The notes: generated by a model not told the origin, from the sequence alone. Positions 1-13,023 are shown, counted from the stretch's first letter. The stretch is 64,000 bases of DNA from Pilaira anomala (GCA_025716855.1 JAIXMQ010000067.1:62001-126000), one strand, 5' to 3'. Numbers and translations: made by a program.

Positions 1-68
1 GATGGAGGAACTAACAAAGGGAGGAGGAAGGTACATACAGTAATCCTCCTTTCTTTCCTTCAAGGCAC

Positions 69-1151
69 ATGGCTAGAGTAAGTATAGACTACTTAATTCT
101 ATTCTAGAATCAATCTGAGGGAGAAAAGGGAAATGATAGAAAAACGATAGATGGATTAAGAAATATATGGATTCATCTGCAAAAAAAAAAAAAAAAAAAA
201 AAAATCGTATCCATCCATCCATCCATCTCGATTATTCAGTCATAATACACAGAAAATGCAGAGAAAAATTATGGATATATTGGAGAAATAACGAATGAAA
301 AAATCCAGACATTTATTTTGAAAAGAGAGAGAAAGAGAGAGAATATGTATACAACACATGATGAAACATGTCGAAACTTTGAATGAAAACTTCCAACTCC
401 CCCCCTTCCCCTTACAGATTGATAATGGAATAGACAATTCCCATTTCAAAGAGAATCAAGTGTCTAACATATGCAACCTCTATTTTTTTTTCTATTAGTT
501 CACCGAATATCAGGTGGTTGGACGTAAGCTCCCTTCCGCTCAAGAAGTTGCACCCAAGCTCTTCCGTATGCGTATTTTCGCACCCAACGTTGTTGTTGCC
601 AAGTCTCGTTTCTGGTACTTCTTGAAGAAGCTCCGTAAGGTCAAGAAGGCTGCTGGTGAGATTGTTGCTGTCAACGTCGTACGTATTAATGCATTTTTTT
701 TTTTTTATTTTGTTTATAAATATTTAAATTATATTATCTTTTGTTAGATCTCCGAGAAGCGTCCTGAACAAGTCAAGAACTTTGGTGTCTGGATCCGTTA
801 CGATTCTCGTTCCGGTACCCACAACATGTACAAGGAATACCGTGCTTTGCGTCGTGTTGAAGCTGTTGAGACTTGTTGTAAGTATTTTAAAGAAAAAAAA
901 AGAAAAGGAGAACACATATTAATTTTATTTGTGGATGTATAGACCAAGATATGGCTGCTCGTCATCGTGCTCGTTTCAGATCTGTTCAAATCATTCGTGT
1001 TGCTGAAGTCAAGGATGCCGACGTTCGTCGTCCTTATATCAAGCAACTCATGACTCCCAAGCTTGCTTTCCCCTTGCCTCATCGTCTTGCCAACGTCGAG
1101 AAGAAGCACCGTGCTCTCTTCGTCGCCAAGCGTCCCACCACTTTCTATTAA
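69..1151 (+). CDS. RPL20: 60S ribosomal protein eL20 (L18a/L20)
   Basis: This is a cytosolic large-subunit ribosomal protein of the eL20 (L18a) family. Four exons are read: 69-77, 499-678, 748-877 and 943-1151. They total 528 nt, or 175 residues, the usual size for the family. The first exon is only 9 nt (Met-Ala-Arg) and a 421-bp intron follows it. The protein then continues [14 protein letters not shown], close to the start of yeast L20. Basic stretches such as [14 protein letters not shown] and the conserved [11 protein letters not shown] segment support the family call. All introns are GT-AG with T-rich acceptors. The long first intron is typical of highly expressed fungal ribosomal protein genes. 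The promoter lies before the window. The identification is near certain; the 9-nt first exon is inferred from splice sites and family fit. Confidence 0.96.
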
Positions 1152-1768
1152 ACTGTTTGTTTATCGGATTTCTACAAGTCTTTTTTGTAGATTTTGGTTT
1201 ACTTGTTTAAAATAAAAAAATAAACATTATCGAAAGTTATTATATATGTATATACGAAAATAGAGAGATAGGGAGAGAAATAGTGAGAGAGAGAGGTTTA
1301 TTATGGCGTATGTGTGTGTGTATGTATAAAAAAGAGTAATGGAATATACAATGCAGTAGTACAGCTTATGCGAACAAAGAGGGCTCCTGCTCTTATAAAA
1401 CTAAGCGAGAAGGAAAATGATTTCTAGAAGGAAGGAAAAGCGAAAAGGGTTCTAAATATTAAAAAGATATCTTTTTTCAAAAACTTGGACAATTTTTTTT
1501 TAAAGTCGTATTCTTTATATGTTTAGTTGGTCATATCATGCAATTATTACTCTAGAAATTAACAATAAGCTTTAGATATTGTTTGCATTGTTTAAAAGAA
1601 GCTCTCTTGTATTGAAAGGCCGTTGAAGGAAGTATGAACAAAGAGGAAGGTGACGGTTTCGTGACTACCAGTTTAGTGCGGGGGAATAATGAAGAAGTTG
1701 TTTAAAAAAAAAAACCAGCAAACAAGGGACCTAACTTTTTTTTTTTTTTATAATTGAAATATATAGCA
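1152..1768. other. Intergenic, eL20 to bS16m
   Basis: This AT-rich gap holds the 3' UTR of the eL20 gene, with poly(A)-signal-like AATAAA motifs near 1211. It must also hold the promoter of the mitochondrial bS16m gene. Purine-rich GAGA tracts lie at 1265-1295. I see no coding signal. Confidence 0.6.
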
Positions 1769-2152
1769 ATGGTTGTTCGTATTCGTCTCGCTCGTCATGG
1801 CCGTCGTAACTTGCCTTTTTATCACATTGTTGTAGCTAACGCACGTACAGGACGTAACGCTAAACCCATTGAAAAGATTGGTACATATGACCCCGTTGCT
1901 GATGACGCTGGAAATAAATTGATCAACTTGAACTTTGAGCGTGTAAAATATTGGTTGACTGTTGGTGCTCAACCTTCAGAAACTGTAGAAAAGTTACTTG
2001 TTAAAGTAAGAGCAACAAAAAAAAAAACAAAAACGAAAAACAAAAGAGTATTTATTAATTTTCCCTTTTTTTTATTTTGATAGGCTGATTTGATGCCTCA
2101 AGCACCTAAGCCCTGGATGTTGGAAGCAGCAAAGAAAATCAAGGAATTGTAA
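1769..2152 (+). CDS. MRPS16: Mitochondrial ribosomal protein bS16m
   Basis: This is the small-subunit mitochondrial ribosomal protein of the bacterial S16 family. Two exons (1769-2005 and 2084-2152) give 101 residues. The N-terminus [20 protein letters not shown] and the segment following it ([13 protein letters not shown]) are the S16 signature. The start at 1769 is chosen because S16 proteins begin directly with the [10 protein letters not shown] strand. An in-frame ATG at 1754 would add five residues but lies in an acceptor-like T-rich tract. The 3' end points towards a possible minus-strand gene at 2441-2723. Confidence 0.94.
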
Positions 2153-2440
2153 AAAAGAAACCGAAAGAAATAGATACGACCCTTTTTTTTTTTTAGATAT
2201 TATACTATACAATACCAACGCAACGAGTTTATGTAATAGAACAAGAAGAAGAAAAAAAGAAACTTTCAGCATACACACACACACACACACATACACATAC
2301 ACAAAATAAAGAAAAAAAAAAATGCAAAACTCGAATCTGTAATTTATGTCCTTCCCTTTTTCTTTTTCGATAATAATAATAATAATAAAAAAACGAGTAA
2401 AAAATAGAGACAGTTAATGAACAAGAGACAACACCAAGAA

Positions 2441-2723
2441 TAGTAATGTTGCTTACCTTAGTTTTTGGAATAGTTAACTTAGCTTCTGTGTCTACCGCTA
2501 TCATCTTTTCTTGTAAAAACATCTTTTGTATTTGAGCTGTTCACTTTGGAGTTTTTAAGTTTCTCGTAAACACATACCTTCTTCCATAAAAATTAAAAAA
2601 AAAAAATGTATATCTCTTTCTCTGAATCCTTACGATATCTGTCGTCACTTCGTACACATGGACTATATTTTCATGCTTATCAAAAGTTTTATCATCTCTA
2701 TCCTCACATAAAAAAGAAGCCAC
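2441..2723 (-). CDS. Unassigned small spliced gene (candidate)
   Basis: I do not recognise this one. On the minus strand an ATG at 2723 opens about 30 codons (MASFLCEDRDDKTFDKHENI...), followed by a GTAAG donor near 2633. An acceptor near 2522 leads into MFLQEKMIAVDTEAKLTIPKTK, which ends at a GTAAGC donor near 2455. The two pieces are in phase, and their composition looks like protein rather than random AT-rich sequence. I could not find a convincing next exon: what follows is poly-AT and a (CA)n run at 2274-2300. It may be a real short protein with a distal last exon, or the remains of one. Confidence 0.3.
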
Positions 2724-5236
2724 AGTTTATTTTGACGTCAAAAAAGTTAAAAGAAACATTTCCGGTAATGAAATATTTTTAAGACGCTTTTAACCAGAAA
2801 CAGTGTTAAGCAGTATATGACAAAACGTATGATACAGTAAGGGAGATCTTCTTTATGTAAAATTAGAATACTTCCGTCAAGGTGCATACATTGTGTAAGT
2901 TTATTATGTATAGTATTATCTATTTTTTTTTTTAAGCAGTACTCAGTGATTTAACTCTTGAAAGCGTGTAACATATGTAGGATGAATATATCGTCTGATA
3001 AATAGGTTTTTACCTGTAATAGTTTGCTTCTTGTAATCAAGCGACAAGAAATACCAGAACAGCAGCACGAAAAAAAAGACAACGTAGAATAGCATGTAAA
3101 CAGAATGAGGCTGAATAAAACAGCAAACACATTAAATAGTTAATATCCTTCACTCCAGAGAGAGGGAGGGATTAACTTGACAGCAATTATAACATAGTAT
3201 AAGAGAGACTAGAAGAGTCCAATCACGAACAGCCTTGTGTTCTATGAAAATAACCAGAAACAGGGAGTGGTTGTTAAAGGGCCGGCGAAAAAATAGTTAC
3301 ATGACAAAAATCAGTTAGCACAAGTTAACACGACGGACAGAGATATTAAAGAAAAAAAACGCGGCCTCCTCAGTTCCGACTTGTGTATGTGTTTTTAACT
3401 AGACCATTTGTGCTACGATTTTTTAATATTTTATAAGTCGTTTCTAATGGATGGCTATCGTGATTTCGAAAAAAAAAATGAATGTTACAAAATGTTGCAT
3501 TTAGTATATGTAAGAGCGCAACGTATCGTTTTTTGATATTTAGTTTTTTTTTTAAAAAAAAAAAAGTATATATTTCTACTCAAAGAGGTTAAACTATTTA
3601 AGGAGGAGACAGGGCATGGTCATTGTTTATTATTATCGTCATTCGTCGTATTGTACAACATATAAAAGGTTTTCTTGAAACTTCTCCTTTTTCGCTTCTC
3701 TTTTAATTATTATTATGAACGATTCAATTCTCAAGTGAACGAGAAGCTCTGAAAGTATTGTCACTCCTAACGACGACATTGATATGATATACCTTTTTGG
3801 TGAATGAAGATCTTGCATGTCTTATTGAGTCAACTGCTGTCGAGGCCTACAATTCTGAGGGGGTGAAGGTTGGTCTGGTTACCATACCTTAACGTGGTGA
3901 TTGGATTGCGTGCAACTGCCGATTCGTTGGCTTGGGTCTCACCAGATTCCTCCTACCTCAAATCGTCCCGGAAAAGTTACTTCTCGACACTATGCTGTCA
4001 TGTTTGAGCCCCAATTTTACACAAGATCAACATACATATAATCCTGTAACAACAACAACAGTAACGAGATCTTAGAGTCCGGAAAATTAATCGCAAAACA
4101 ACAAGAAAAAGAATGAATAAAGCAACAACAACGGTAAATCGTTAAACTTCAAGGACAGATTGAACAACAACAACAAATTCAGCAAGAAAAATAAGCCGAC
4201 TGTCTATCAATCTATAGCATCAATGCTAGCTCAAAATCAAAAAATTTCAAAAATGACTTCAGATCAACTTGTTACCATTCATTCAACTAGACAATCCATA
4301 AAGTTCACATACCAGCTTCTATTTTTACAAACAATTGATCCTGTTCGATTTTAATTTTTAATCAATGTATCAAATTAAGTAACAACGAAAACGTTTCAAA
4401 AGCTAAATCAAAGGAATACATTCATATGGGTAAAACTATGCTAAAATTGTATAATACTATGGCGATGACGTTCAAATGCTTTCAAACGGTCAAGTAATGA
4501 ACTTTGATTTAAGACATTCTTATAGAAGTTTTCAAGAAATAAATAAAAGTTAGAAATAGTTATCGTATTCAAAAAAAAAAAAAAAATAATAAAACCAATT
4601 GTTGTATTCGAAAATTGATTTTTGTGTGTTATATGTGATGGAGTAGAAAAGTTTAGGATGGAGTGGAAGGCTTTGTGATGGAGCAGAAGACTTTAGGAAG
4701 GAGCATAAGACTTTGTGATGAAGCAGAAACCTTTGCGATGGAGCAGAAGAGTTTAGGGTGGATCAGAAGACTTTAAAATAGTATAGAGAATGTCGTATTT
4801 GCATCATTTTTTACTTACGAAAAAAAAAACTGAATTGATTTTTGGGAAAGTATTGAAATCAGCGCTACGTACGCGTCATTTTCCGGTGGACTTTTTCGTT
4901 AATCCGTTGCAGAAAAAAAAATATTTATAGTTAATCATCGTAATGCCAGTAAGACAACCTCAATAGACTTCATTTGCGGTTGTTGGAGCTTTGTTACCGT
5001 AATGTAGTAGCTTAAAAAGGGTTCGTCAACAGTCAGAAAACATACAAATCAATGCATGACAAAGTCGTGCATATATGATTGATTTATTTAAGACAATTAT
5101 TTTGTTACTTGTCAAGTTTCTTTACATATCCTGAGTTCTTTATTACCGTATTTTTTAGAGCGTTACTAACGGATTACAAAGTTTGATTGTTTAATAAATA
5201 TATTTTATTTTGTTCAACATGATTTTTTTTTTATTA
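2724..5236. other. Gene-poor stretch with decayed coding remnant
   Basis: No intact gene is visible over 2.5 kb. Between about 3,720 and 4,560 the + strand holds broken reading frames with AAC/CAA-rich codons, for example an open stretch at 4160-4354 with no ATG start and stops on both sides. Its codon texture is more protein-like than the flanks, so I read it as a decayed gene or element. A 20-bp tandem repeat lies at 4637-4776. The rest is AT-rich with A/T runs. Confidence 0.45.
4637..4776. repeat. 20-bp minisatellite, 7 copies
   Basis: Seven head-to-tail copies of a 20-bp unit, consensus GATGGAGCAGAAGACTTTAG, starting every 20 bases from 4637. Copies differ at one to five positions, so the array is old. 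It lies in non-coding DNA between the S16m and lectin genes. Confidence 0.85.
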
Positions 5237-6078
5237 TTATTTATTTAAAGCAGAATAAACCTGTTGAGCTTGATATAAATAGATATTTTCTAGACTTCCT
5301 TTTCGACTATTAGAATTTAAAGAAGTTTGAGAACTACGTTTTGAAGGAGAGAGGCCATGAGGAGCAAAATCCATGAAATCAAAACTAATACTTGAACCAG
5401 GTGTAATTTGACCCGCACTACTATCGTCACTTATACTTGATGCAAGTGAATTATCTTGATATGTCAAGCTTGGTTCTTCTTCTTTGTTTATGACATCGGA
5501 TTCAAAGACTAATTCCCATACTTGGGATTTGCTAAACTCTTGGTATTGGAGTAAAACTAGTTTTTCTGTGGAGTCATGAACGTCTAGAACCCAGTCGCGG
5601 TTACAAAGTGGGTAAATCATAAAACCTGGTGGCTGATGAGATGTTTCTTCTTTAAACAATGGGTGTTTACTAGTGGTTATATTGGTAGTAGAAGCGGGAC
5701 GAACGGCCCATTTTTGATTATGTGCCTGATTTTGTGGTTTCTTATAATATAAGCAAATTTCGGTATCTTCAATTAAACGTAATCGACCTAAAAAAAAAAA
5801 AAAAAAAAAAGCAAAATATTTAGAAATGTTACGCACGGATTGTGATAATCCGATTTTTTTTTTTTTTTACCTTTACGGATATCAAGTACTAGACCTGTTG
5901 ACTTGTTCTTTAAAAAGTGGCCGTCCCAACACCACAGTTCATTATCGTTATGTTGTGGTTTGATGACTACAGCTTGTGAACGGGCGTGTGCTTCACATTC
6001 AGAGGTAGCAATGACTCTGTTTGTTGATTTATGTTTGATATAAAACCAAGTATTGGTATTTTCGTTTGGCATATTCAT
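5237..6078 (-). CDS. Ricin-B-like beta-trefoil lectin domain protein
   Basis: Two exons (6078-5871 and 5787-5237) give 252 residues, joined by an 83-bp intron whose donor side carries a long A run. The first 130 or so residues hold repeats of the ricin-B (beta-trefoil) type: FYIKHKSTNRVIAT, then NELWCWDGHFLKNKSTGLVLD, then ICLYYKKPQNQAHNQKWAV, with the hydrophobic and Q-x-W pattern of the fold. A further WVLDVHD...QVWELVF block completes the trefoil. The last 80 residues are Ser-rich and probably disordered. No signal peptide is visible, so a cytosolic carbohydrate- or lipid-binding role is likelier than secretion. Start: ATG at 6078; a second ATG two codons later is equally usable. Family placement is from pattern only. 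Confidence 0.72.
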
Positions 6079-8439
6079 ATTTAATAAAATATCATTAACA
6101 AAAGGGGGAAAACAAAAGAATAAATAAATAAAAGAAGGAGAATATAATGATCTACGAGTATTCTTTTTCGACGCTTTAAATAATTTTTTTTTTTCTTTTA
6201 AATATGATTTGATAATTTTTTTTCTTTTTTTTTTTTAGAACCATTGGTATATCAAACATATTTTTTAGCACTTATTTTTTTTTTTTTATCAAAGCATAAA
6301 ATGACTGGCTTATATTAAGATAATGATCAGTAGTAATCTCCTTCCTCTTTCTTCCCTACCATTACTTTAACTTTATATAGTTGTCATGTTTCTTTTTTGC
6401 TTATATAGTTTCATCCAGAATAATCTTTTTTGTTCTTATATACATCGATCGCATTGGTTAAGTTTTTTATAATTTGCGTCTCTCTTTCCCTTTTTTTATC
6501 ACGAGTTAAAATTCAACGAATCGATTAATCTGACAACTAGTTTCTTTTTAAGTAATATTGTCGTGTGCTAGTAATCAAATATTGCACTATAAAAAACTTT
6601 GATCATATCAAACTCATATACACTATTTTTTTTTGAAAATATATAAAGAATTATATGCAGCTGGTTTATCCCCCCCCCCTTTAAAATAAACATTGACAGC
6701 TGCCATTCATTTTTTTCTCGTCTCGGCAAATAGATTAAAGCGGGAGGAATTTTTGATGTGCTGTTTTACACCAGTAATCATCCTCCCCAGGCTAAAAAAG
6801 TAAATGGAGTATTAAAACAAATAATATATCAACTTATTGGTTCCATATTATAATAATAAATAAATGAAAGACATAAAAGTAAAGGAATCAGTTTCAAAGA
6901 TAATACGATTGGGTAAGTATTCAGAAAAACTATTCTTTCAATGTATCACGTGAAATCAAAGTTTTATTAACTAAAAGAAGAAAAAAAGAGAGGGATACGA
7001 TACATTATTAATCGTCAGGTGTTACCAAATTGTCTTTGATTTTTAAGCCGGGGAAAGCCATCAGCATAATTGAAAGAATCGTTTTGTGGTATAATACTCA
7101 AGATTAAATCCCGCTAACCGGGTCATCCCTTCTGAACCAAATCTTTTCGTTACAAATCAGCTCTTCTACAAAAAAAATCCATATGACGGTATTAAGCTGG
7201 TGATATAAGTATGACATAAATTATGTCATAAAATAATCCTTCTCGAAGAAATTTAGCATGTTGTAAGGATCCGGCTATTAACAAAAAAAAAAAAAAAAAA
7301 AGAGAAAAAAAGAAGAGCAGGTGTCAGGTGCTAATTATAAGAAAATTCAATTGATAAAATTTCATAGCTTTCTTATTTTTACATAAAAAGTATATCATAC
7401 ATATATGTATACAACGGCTAAATAAAAAAAGAAGTAGCAAATAGCAGAGTACATTTATACCATCTCTCTAATTTCTTCCATATACAATTTCTCGATGATT
7501 GAAAGGCTAGTAATATAAATGTTGAAAAAGATCCCTTCTAAATAGTGAGTATGCGTGTATGTGAACATGTTTACTTATTATAATTTTTGAAAAAAAGTGG
7601 CAATTACTTGAACCAAAAAATAAAGAATCTTAGGTGGTATCAAAAGTATCTTTTAATAGTCAGATACAATTTAAAAAGACAAAAGACGTAAATGTATACC
7701 TTTCAAAACAAGTGTTTGATTTATATAACAGATTTTTTTATTATTATGTATTGGGGATATTATTTCAAGCATTTTAATATGATTGTGGTAAAGAAAACGT
7801 AAATGTAATGAGTTCTGGTACGTTTAAGCTAGATGTGTTATTTTACAATCATCAGTAAAGATGGCCGAACAATATATCAATACTAAATTTCTAGTTCCGG
7901 TTTCGACATCATCTTTGCCGGGTTTTTTTATGCAAGTTCTTCTAATGACTTGTACAAATAGCTTTATTTTTATTTTATTCTAATTATATCTGCGAAAAAA
8001 ACATATGCTACGTGTATGTATGTACAAATTCTTATATAGATAAGATAAAGACAATCTAGACATAGAACTAAATTTTAACTTTTTTTTTTTTTGCTGTCAG
8101 TTACGCATGAACCAGTAGCAAGCGTGTAATCTATGAGTAATTGTTATAGTTGTTATATTTTAGTCACAATCATTGTCGTGCAAGATTAAATTATAGAATA
8201 TGCGGTATATTTTAGGAAGCACAGACCCTTTGGGAAACTAGGTTAATACTCAGAGCTAAAAACATATAAACTTTTTCTGTGTGTGAAGTAAAATTATCTT
8301 CTTTTCGTGTATGAGTAAAAAAAAAAAAAAGGAAATTTAAAAAATTTATTTATTTAATTTAGATTGACATTTGTTTTTTTTTTGTTGATTGTTTTTTGTT
8401 TCACTCTTGATACATATCTTTTTTTAGAAAAAAAAAAAA
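6079..8439. other. Intergenic, 2.4 kb
   Basis: This holds the promoters of the minus-strand lectin gene and the plus-strand sugar transporter. I see no intact gene. A short minus-strand open segment ending at 7008 (LMAFPGLKIKDNLVTPDD then stop) and a plus-strand ATG at 7869 with about 40 codons look slightly protein-like, but they have no partners. A palindromic CACGTG is present at 6947-6952. A T-rich tract ending in AG just before the transporter ATG could be a 5' UTR splice acceptor. Confidence 0.4.
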
Positions 8440-10662
8440 ATGAAATATCTAACACATGTCACAACAATTGTGTCAAGCATTGGCGGGCTACTGTTTGGAT
8501 ATGATATTGGTATCATGAGTGGTGTTTTCGAAACACCCACATTTCCTACTTATTTTGGAATGGAGGGTAATACGACAGAATCACAACAAATTAAAGGAAA
8601 TATCGTTTCTTTCTTACAAGCAGGTGCATGTTTAGGCGCACTTATAGCAAATTTTTCTGCAGGTAAAGAAAGAAAGAAAAAAACTGACATGAAATCAAAA
8701 CATTCAAGCAGAAATTTGTTTTTAGATAAAATTGGAAGGCAGAGATCAATCATGATTGCTACAGTACTCTTCTTGTTTGGTAGTGCAATTCAAACTGGCG
8801 CCAAAAATTTAGCAATGATGTTGTTTGGAAGATTTGCTGCTGGATGTAAGAAAATAAATGAGAGATATACTACACACACACACACTCATGACTTGTTTTT
8901 TAAAATGGGGGTTTTTCTGTTTATTTATTAGGGGGAGTCGGCGCTTGTACAATGTTGATTCCAATGTACATTGCAGAAATATCAACCTTGAATATGCGTG
9001 GAAGAATGGGTGCTTTATGGCAATTGAATATTTCTGTAGGCATGATGTTATCTTTTTGGTATATAAATAATTTATCTTTTTTTTTTTTAAAAAAAAAAAC
9101 TTTTACTAACTAAAGTAACAAATCTTAGGGTAAATTATGCTTGTTTAATCGGTCTGCCTGTAAGTGATACACAATGGCGTTTACCTTTAGGTCTCCAACT
9201 AGTTCCTGGAGTTATTTTATTTACGGGAATGTTTTTCTTGCCCGAATCTATTCGGTGGTTAGTGCTTCAGTATGTCATATTATACAGTTTTTGATCACAC
9301 GATTCAAAACTAATCTTTTTTTTTCCCGCCGGGAATTTTCAGAGATCGAACCGAGGAAGCTAAAGTGGTACTCTGTAAATTACGTAGTTGTTCAGAAAAT
9401 AATCCGGAAGCTTTGGATGAATTGAATCAAATTTTAGAAGCTGTAGAGTCGGAAAGAGAGCAAGATGGAACGATATGGAAAGAATTAATGGAGCCTTGGA
9501 ATAGACGTCGCCTTGCTATTGGTTGTTTTATGCAAATTGCTCAACAATGGACTGGTACAAATGCTATTGTATGCTCCTTATTTTGTTATAGTAAATACAT
9601 TGATACACATAATAACACTTTTTTTTTTTAGAATTATTATGGGCCTTTGATCTTCCAAGCTATTGGTTTAGACAGCGATACCAGTGTTTTAATGACAGGC
9701 ATTTACGGTATGTGTCATAAAAATAATTATTTAAAAAAGAAGATTTGCTGATATATATGTATGATGTTTATATAATTAGGATGTGTCAAAGTTTTCTTTG
9801 TTTTATTATCCTTCTTCTTTTTAGATAAAAAGGGTTTTGGAAGAAGACCATTATTACTTATTGGATCAGTAGCTTTTGTGATTATTTTCTGTATATTAGG
9901 TGGAACTTTATTTAGCATTCAACAAAGTAATGCACTTGGCTTAATTCCATCAGCTGCTCAAGGTTACGTAGCTATGGTTATGATTTACTTATTTGCTGTA
10001 TTGTAAGTAGTCAGATCTGTACTGTTTTATTTTATTGTATATAACATGTATCTGTATTTTAGCTTTGAGTTTACTTGGGGTCCTGTACCATGGATTGTTT
10101 GCTCTGAAATCTTTTCAAATCGTATTCGAGCTATTTGTATTTCTGTAACCACTTGTAAGTGTTTTCTAAAAAAAAAAAGTACATATTGTGACTAACACCA
10201 TTTAAACATAAAAAATTAAATAAAAGCCATGAATTGGGTAAGAACTCAATTATTTCATACATTAAAGTCTCTCGAAAACTAATGAAACTCTCTCTTTCTC
10301 CCCCTTTTTTTTTGAAGGGTATGAATGCTATTATTGGTAAAGTGACACCTTTGATGATTTCACAAATTAAATACGGTACATTTTTCTTTTATGCGGCTTG
10401 TTGCTTTGTAGCAGGCGTGATTGTATATGTATTCTTACCTGAAACAATGGGTAGATCATTAGAAGAAATGACAGAGGTAAGTCTACCTTCAATAAATGTA
10501 AAAATAGAAAACAATGTTGTCTTAAAAGATAATTTTGGTATATAGATTTTTGTGAATGGAAATGTATTTGTTCTTGGAAAAAGAGAAAAATCTTTGATTC
10601 CTATGGATGTCTATGTCAGAGAGGAAGTCTTGATAGATGATAGTAAAAATGGAGAACAATAA
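8440..10662 (+). CDS. MFS sugar transporter (sugar porter family)
   Basis: A 12-TM proton/sugar symporter-type protein of the plasma membrane. Eleven exons (8440-8662, 8726-8845, 8932-9058, 9129-9269, 9343-9568, 9632-9707, 9780-10002, 10063-10154, 10227-10237, 10318-10476, 10546-10662) add to 1515 nt, exactly 504 residues. Family motifs are in order: GGLLFGYDIGIMSG in TM1, DKIGRQRS (the D-x2-G-R-R/K loop), PMYIAEI, LPESIRW, the QQWTGTNAI motif of TM7, DKKGFGRRPLLL, WGPVPW in TM10 and PETMGRSLEEM at the end of TM12. Exon 9 is an 11-nt micro-exon. The substrate is probably a hexose or polyol, but it cannot be read from sequence alone. Confidence 0.93.
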
Positions 10663-11028
10663 ACATTATGTAAATTTTTAATATATGTATCTTATATAGC
10701 TTTAGTATAAATGAAATATTTTTTTTTTCAAGTCCTTTTATGGTATGTTTTTAGATGTAAAGCAACATACTATTATACACTGTAAAAATAAATAAACAAG
10801 ATTTTCTCATATTTGTAAAGAGAATCAAGTTACTTTAAGTCATATATGCGATGACAAGGATGATATTTACCATAAAGAATGCGCTCATTGAATTATAAAG
10901 TCACATCATGTGCAGTTCCCACTTTAATGCACAACCCCAACTATTTAAAAACAGATAAACTTTTCTTCCCTTTTTTTTTACTTTATATCCCTTTCCTTTT
11001 TATTTTATTTTTTAAAAAAAGATCAGAA
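10663..11028. promoter_or_regulatory. Intergenic, transporter to AtuA gene
   Basis: These 366 bp hold the transporter 3' end, with AATAAA at 10789, and the presumed promoter of the AtuA-like gene, including a pyrimidine-rich stretch at 10960-11010 just before the ATG. I see no other feature. Confidence 0.5.
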
Positions 11029-12982
11029 ATGACAGAAAGACCTATCCGTATTGGTTGTTATTCCGCATTCTGGGGTGATTCTACAGCTGCAGCTATTCAA
11101 CTTGTTAAACATGAAGGAAAGAATTTAGATTATCTTGTAGCTGATTATTTAGCAGGTAAAAAAAAAAAAATCTTTTACAATACAAGACAATACATTAACA
11201 AACTATGTAGAAATTACGATGGGTATTTTAGCAGCACGTCGTCAACGTCGTGCACTTCAATCTGATAAGAAAGGGCAAGATTTTATCAATGAATTTCTCA
11301 CACTTGTATTAAAGCACATCTTACCCGATATTTCTAAAAATGGTACAAAAGTCGTGACAAATGCCGGTGGATTAGATCCTATTGGATGTAAAGAAGCGAT
11401 TGAAGCATTATTAAAGAGCATGAACATCCAGATGAAAGTAGCAGCCGTCTTGGGAGATGATGTATTATCCTCAAAGCCCGAACCCACTTTGAATTCATTT
11501 GAAGGCGTGCACCCATTTTCTTCCATTTCTTCAGTAGAGCATCAGTTGGAAAGTGATCGATTACCTGATAAAGATGAACCCATTGTTTCTTTGAATGCTT
11601 ATTTAGGTGCACATGGTGTAGCAGCCGCATTTAATGAAGGAGCACAAATTGTAGTGACAGGTCGCGTTGTGGATTCTGCTTTAGTGGTTGGACCGTTGAT
11701 GCATGAATTTGGGTGGAAAGAAGGTGAGACCTCGAATTATTATGATCTCTTGGCTTCTGCTTCTTTAGCCGGGCATATTATTGAATGTGGGTGTCATACA
11801 ACCGGTGGTAACTTTACAGATTGGTTCTTGGCAGCGAATTCGCCTTATGGAGGGTATTCGAATATGGGCTATCCAATTGTCGAGTTTAACAAATCGGGTA
11901 CATTTACTGTGACAAAGCCTGAGAAAACGGGTGGATTGGTTACACCAGCCACTGTATCTGAACAAATCCTGTATGAAATTTTAGATCCTGCTTTGTATCT
12001 CTTACCAGATGTCATCTTGGACATGAGACAAGTTCAGTTAAGTCAAACAGGAACCAATCGAGTCCTTGTGACAGGAGCTAAAGGATTGAAGCCAACTCCG
12101 TTTTTGAAATGTTCAGGTATCTTCTTGGACGGATGGAAGATTTCGGTTGAATTGGTTGTGGGTGGTATGGATGCTAAAAAGAAGGCAGTAGCCGTAGGTG
12201 AAGCGATTGTGAAACGTGTACGTGGGATGTATCAACAGTTGGGGTTTTCGGATTTTCGAAATGTGAATATTGAACCGATTGGTGGTGAGAGTCTTTATGG
12301 ACCTCATTCAAGAGCAAATGATACGCGTGAGGTTGTGCTGAGATTAAGTGCACATCATGATAATCCAAAGGCGTTAGGGTTAGTGGCTATGGAGGCGATT
12401 CCGTCAGCTACTTGTATGGCACCTGGTATCACGGGTAGTGGTAACGGTAGACCTCGTCCTGTACCTAACCTTGTCCATTTTCCTTTATTGATACCTAAAT
12501 CACAAGTAAAGACACAGTATGTGGTGGGAGATGGCCAGATCAAGGAGTCTCAATGGGGTGTATGGGATAAAGAAGCTAAATACAGTCAACCAACACCTGT
12601 GCCTCTGATTCCTGAAGTCGATCTTAGTCAAGGACCTTTAGTCAAGACGCGGTTGATTGATGTAGCTTATGGTCGTAGTGGAGATAAAGGAGATGTATGT
12701 AATATTGGTATCATTGCACGAGAACCCAAGTTCCTGCCTTATATTAAACGATCGATTACGGAAAAAGTAGTGAAGGAATACATGCAACATCTTTGTAAAG
12801 GGTCAGTGACTCGATTTGAATTGCCTGGACCCAATGCGATGAATTTTGTATTGACTCATTCATTGAATGGAGGTGGATTGAGTTCATTGATGATTGATAG
12901 ACAAGGTAAAACTTATGCTCAACTTTGCTTAAGTGGATTGGAGGTTGAAGTACCCGCTTCTTTTTTATCATCGATTGAATCT

Positions 12983-12991
<9 letters not shown>
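11029..12991 (+). CDS. AtuA / DUF1446 family protein
   Basis: A two-exon gene (11029-11155 and 11211-12991) encoding 635 residues. It matches the DUF1446 family named after bacterial AtuA (acyclic terpene utilisation), whose fungal members are of unsettled function. Landmarks are [11 protein letters not shown] at the N-terminus, VTNAGGLDP, the [11 protein letters not shown] segment, [14 protein letters not shown], and the C-terminal small domain starting [16 protein letters not shown]. Full family length is present and no residues look missing. There is only one small intron (55 bp), unlike the 11-exon neighbour. The stop codon is followed at once by about 30 adenines. It points the same way as the transporter, but I see no reason to call them an expression unit. 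Confidence 0.88.

Positions 12992-13023
<32 letters not shown>

Noticed and set aside
4637..4776. Possible CRISPR-like array at the 20-bp repeat
   Set aside because: The units are contiguous with no unique spacers and the genome is eukaryotic; it is a plain minisatellite.
8550..9425. Separate short ORFs in the sugar transporter region
   Set aside because: They are single exons or read-through of introns of one 11-exon gene whose exons sum exactly to 505 codons.
12113..12971. Minus-strand open frames across the AtuA-like gene
   Set aside because: Antisense shadows of a long, family-supported coding frame; compositionally odd (His/Asn-rich).
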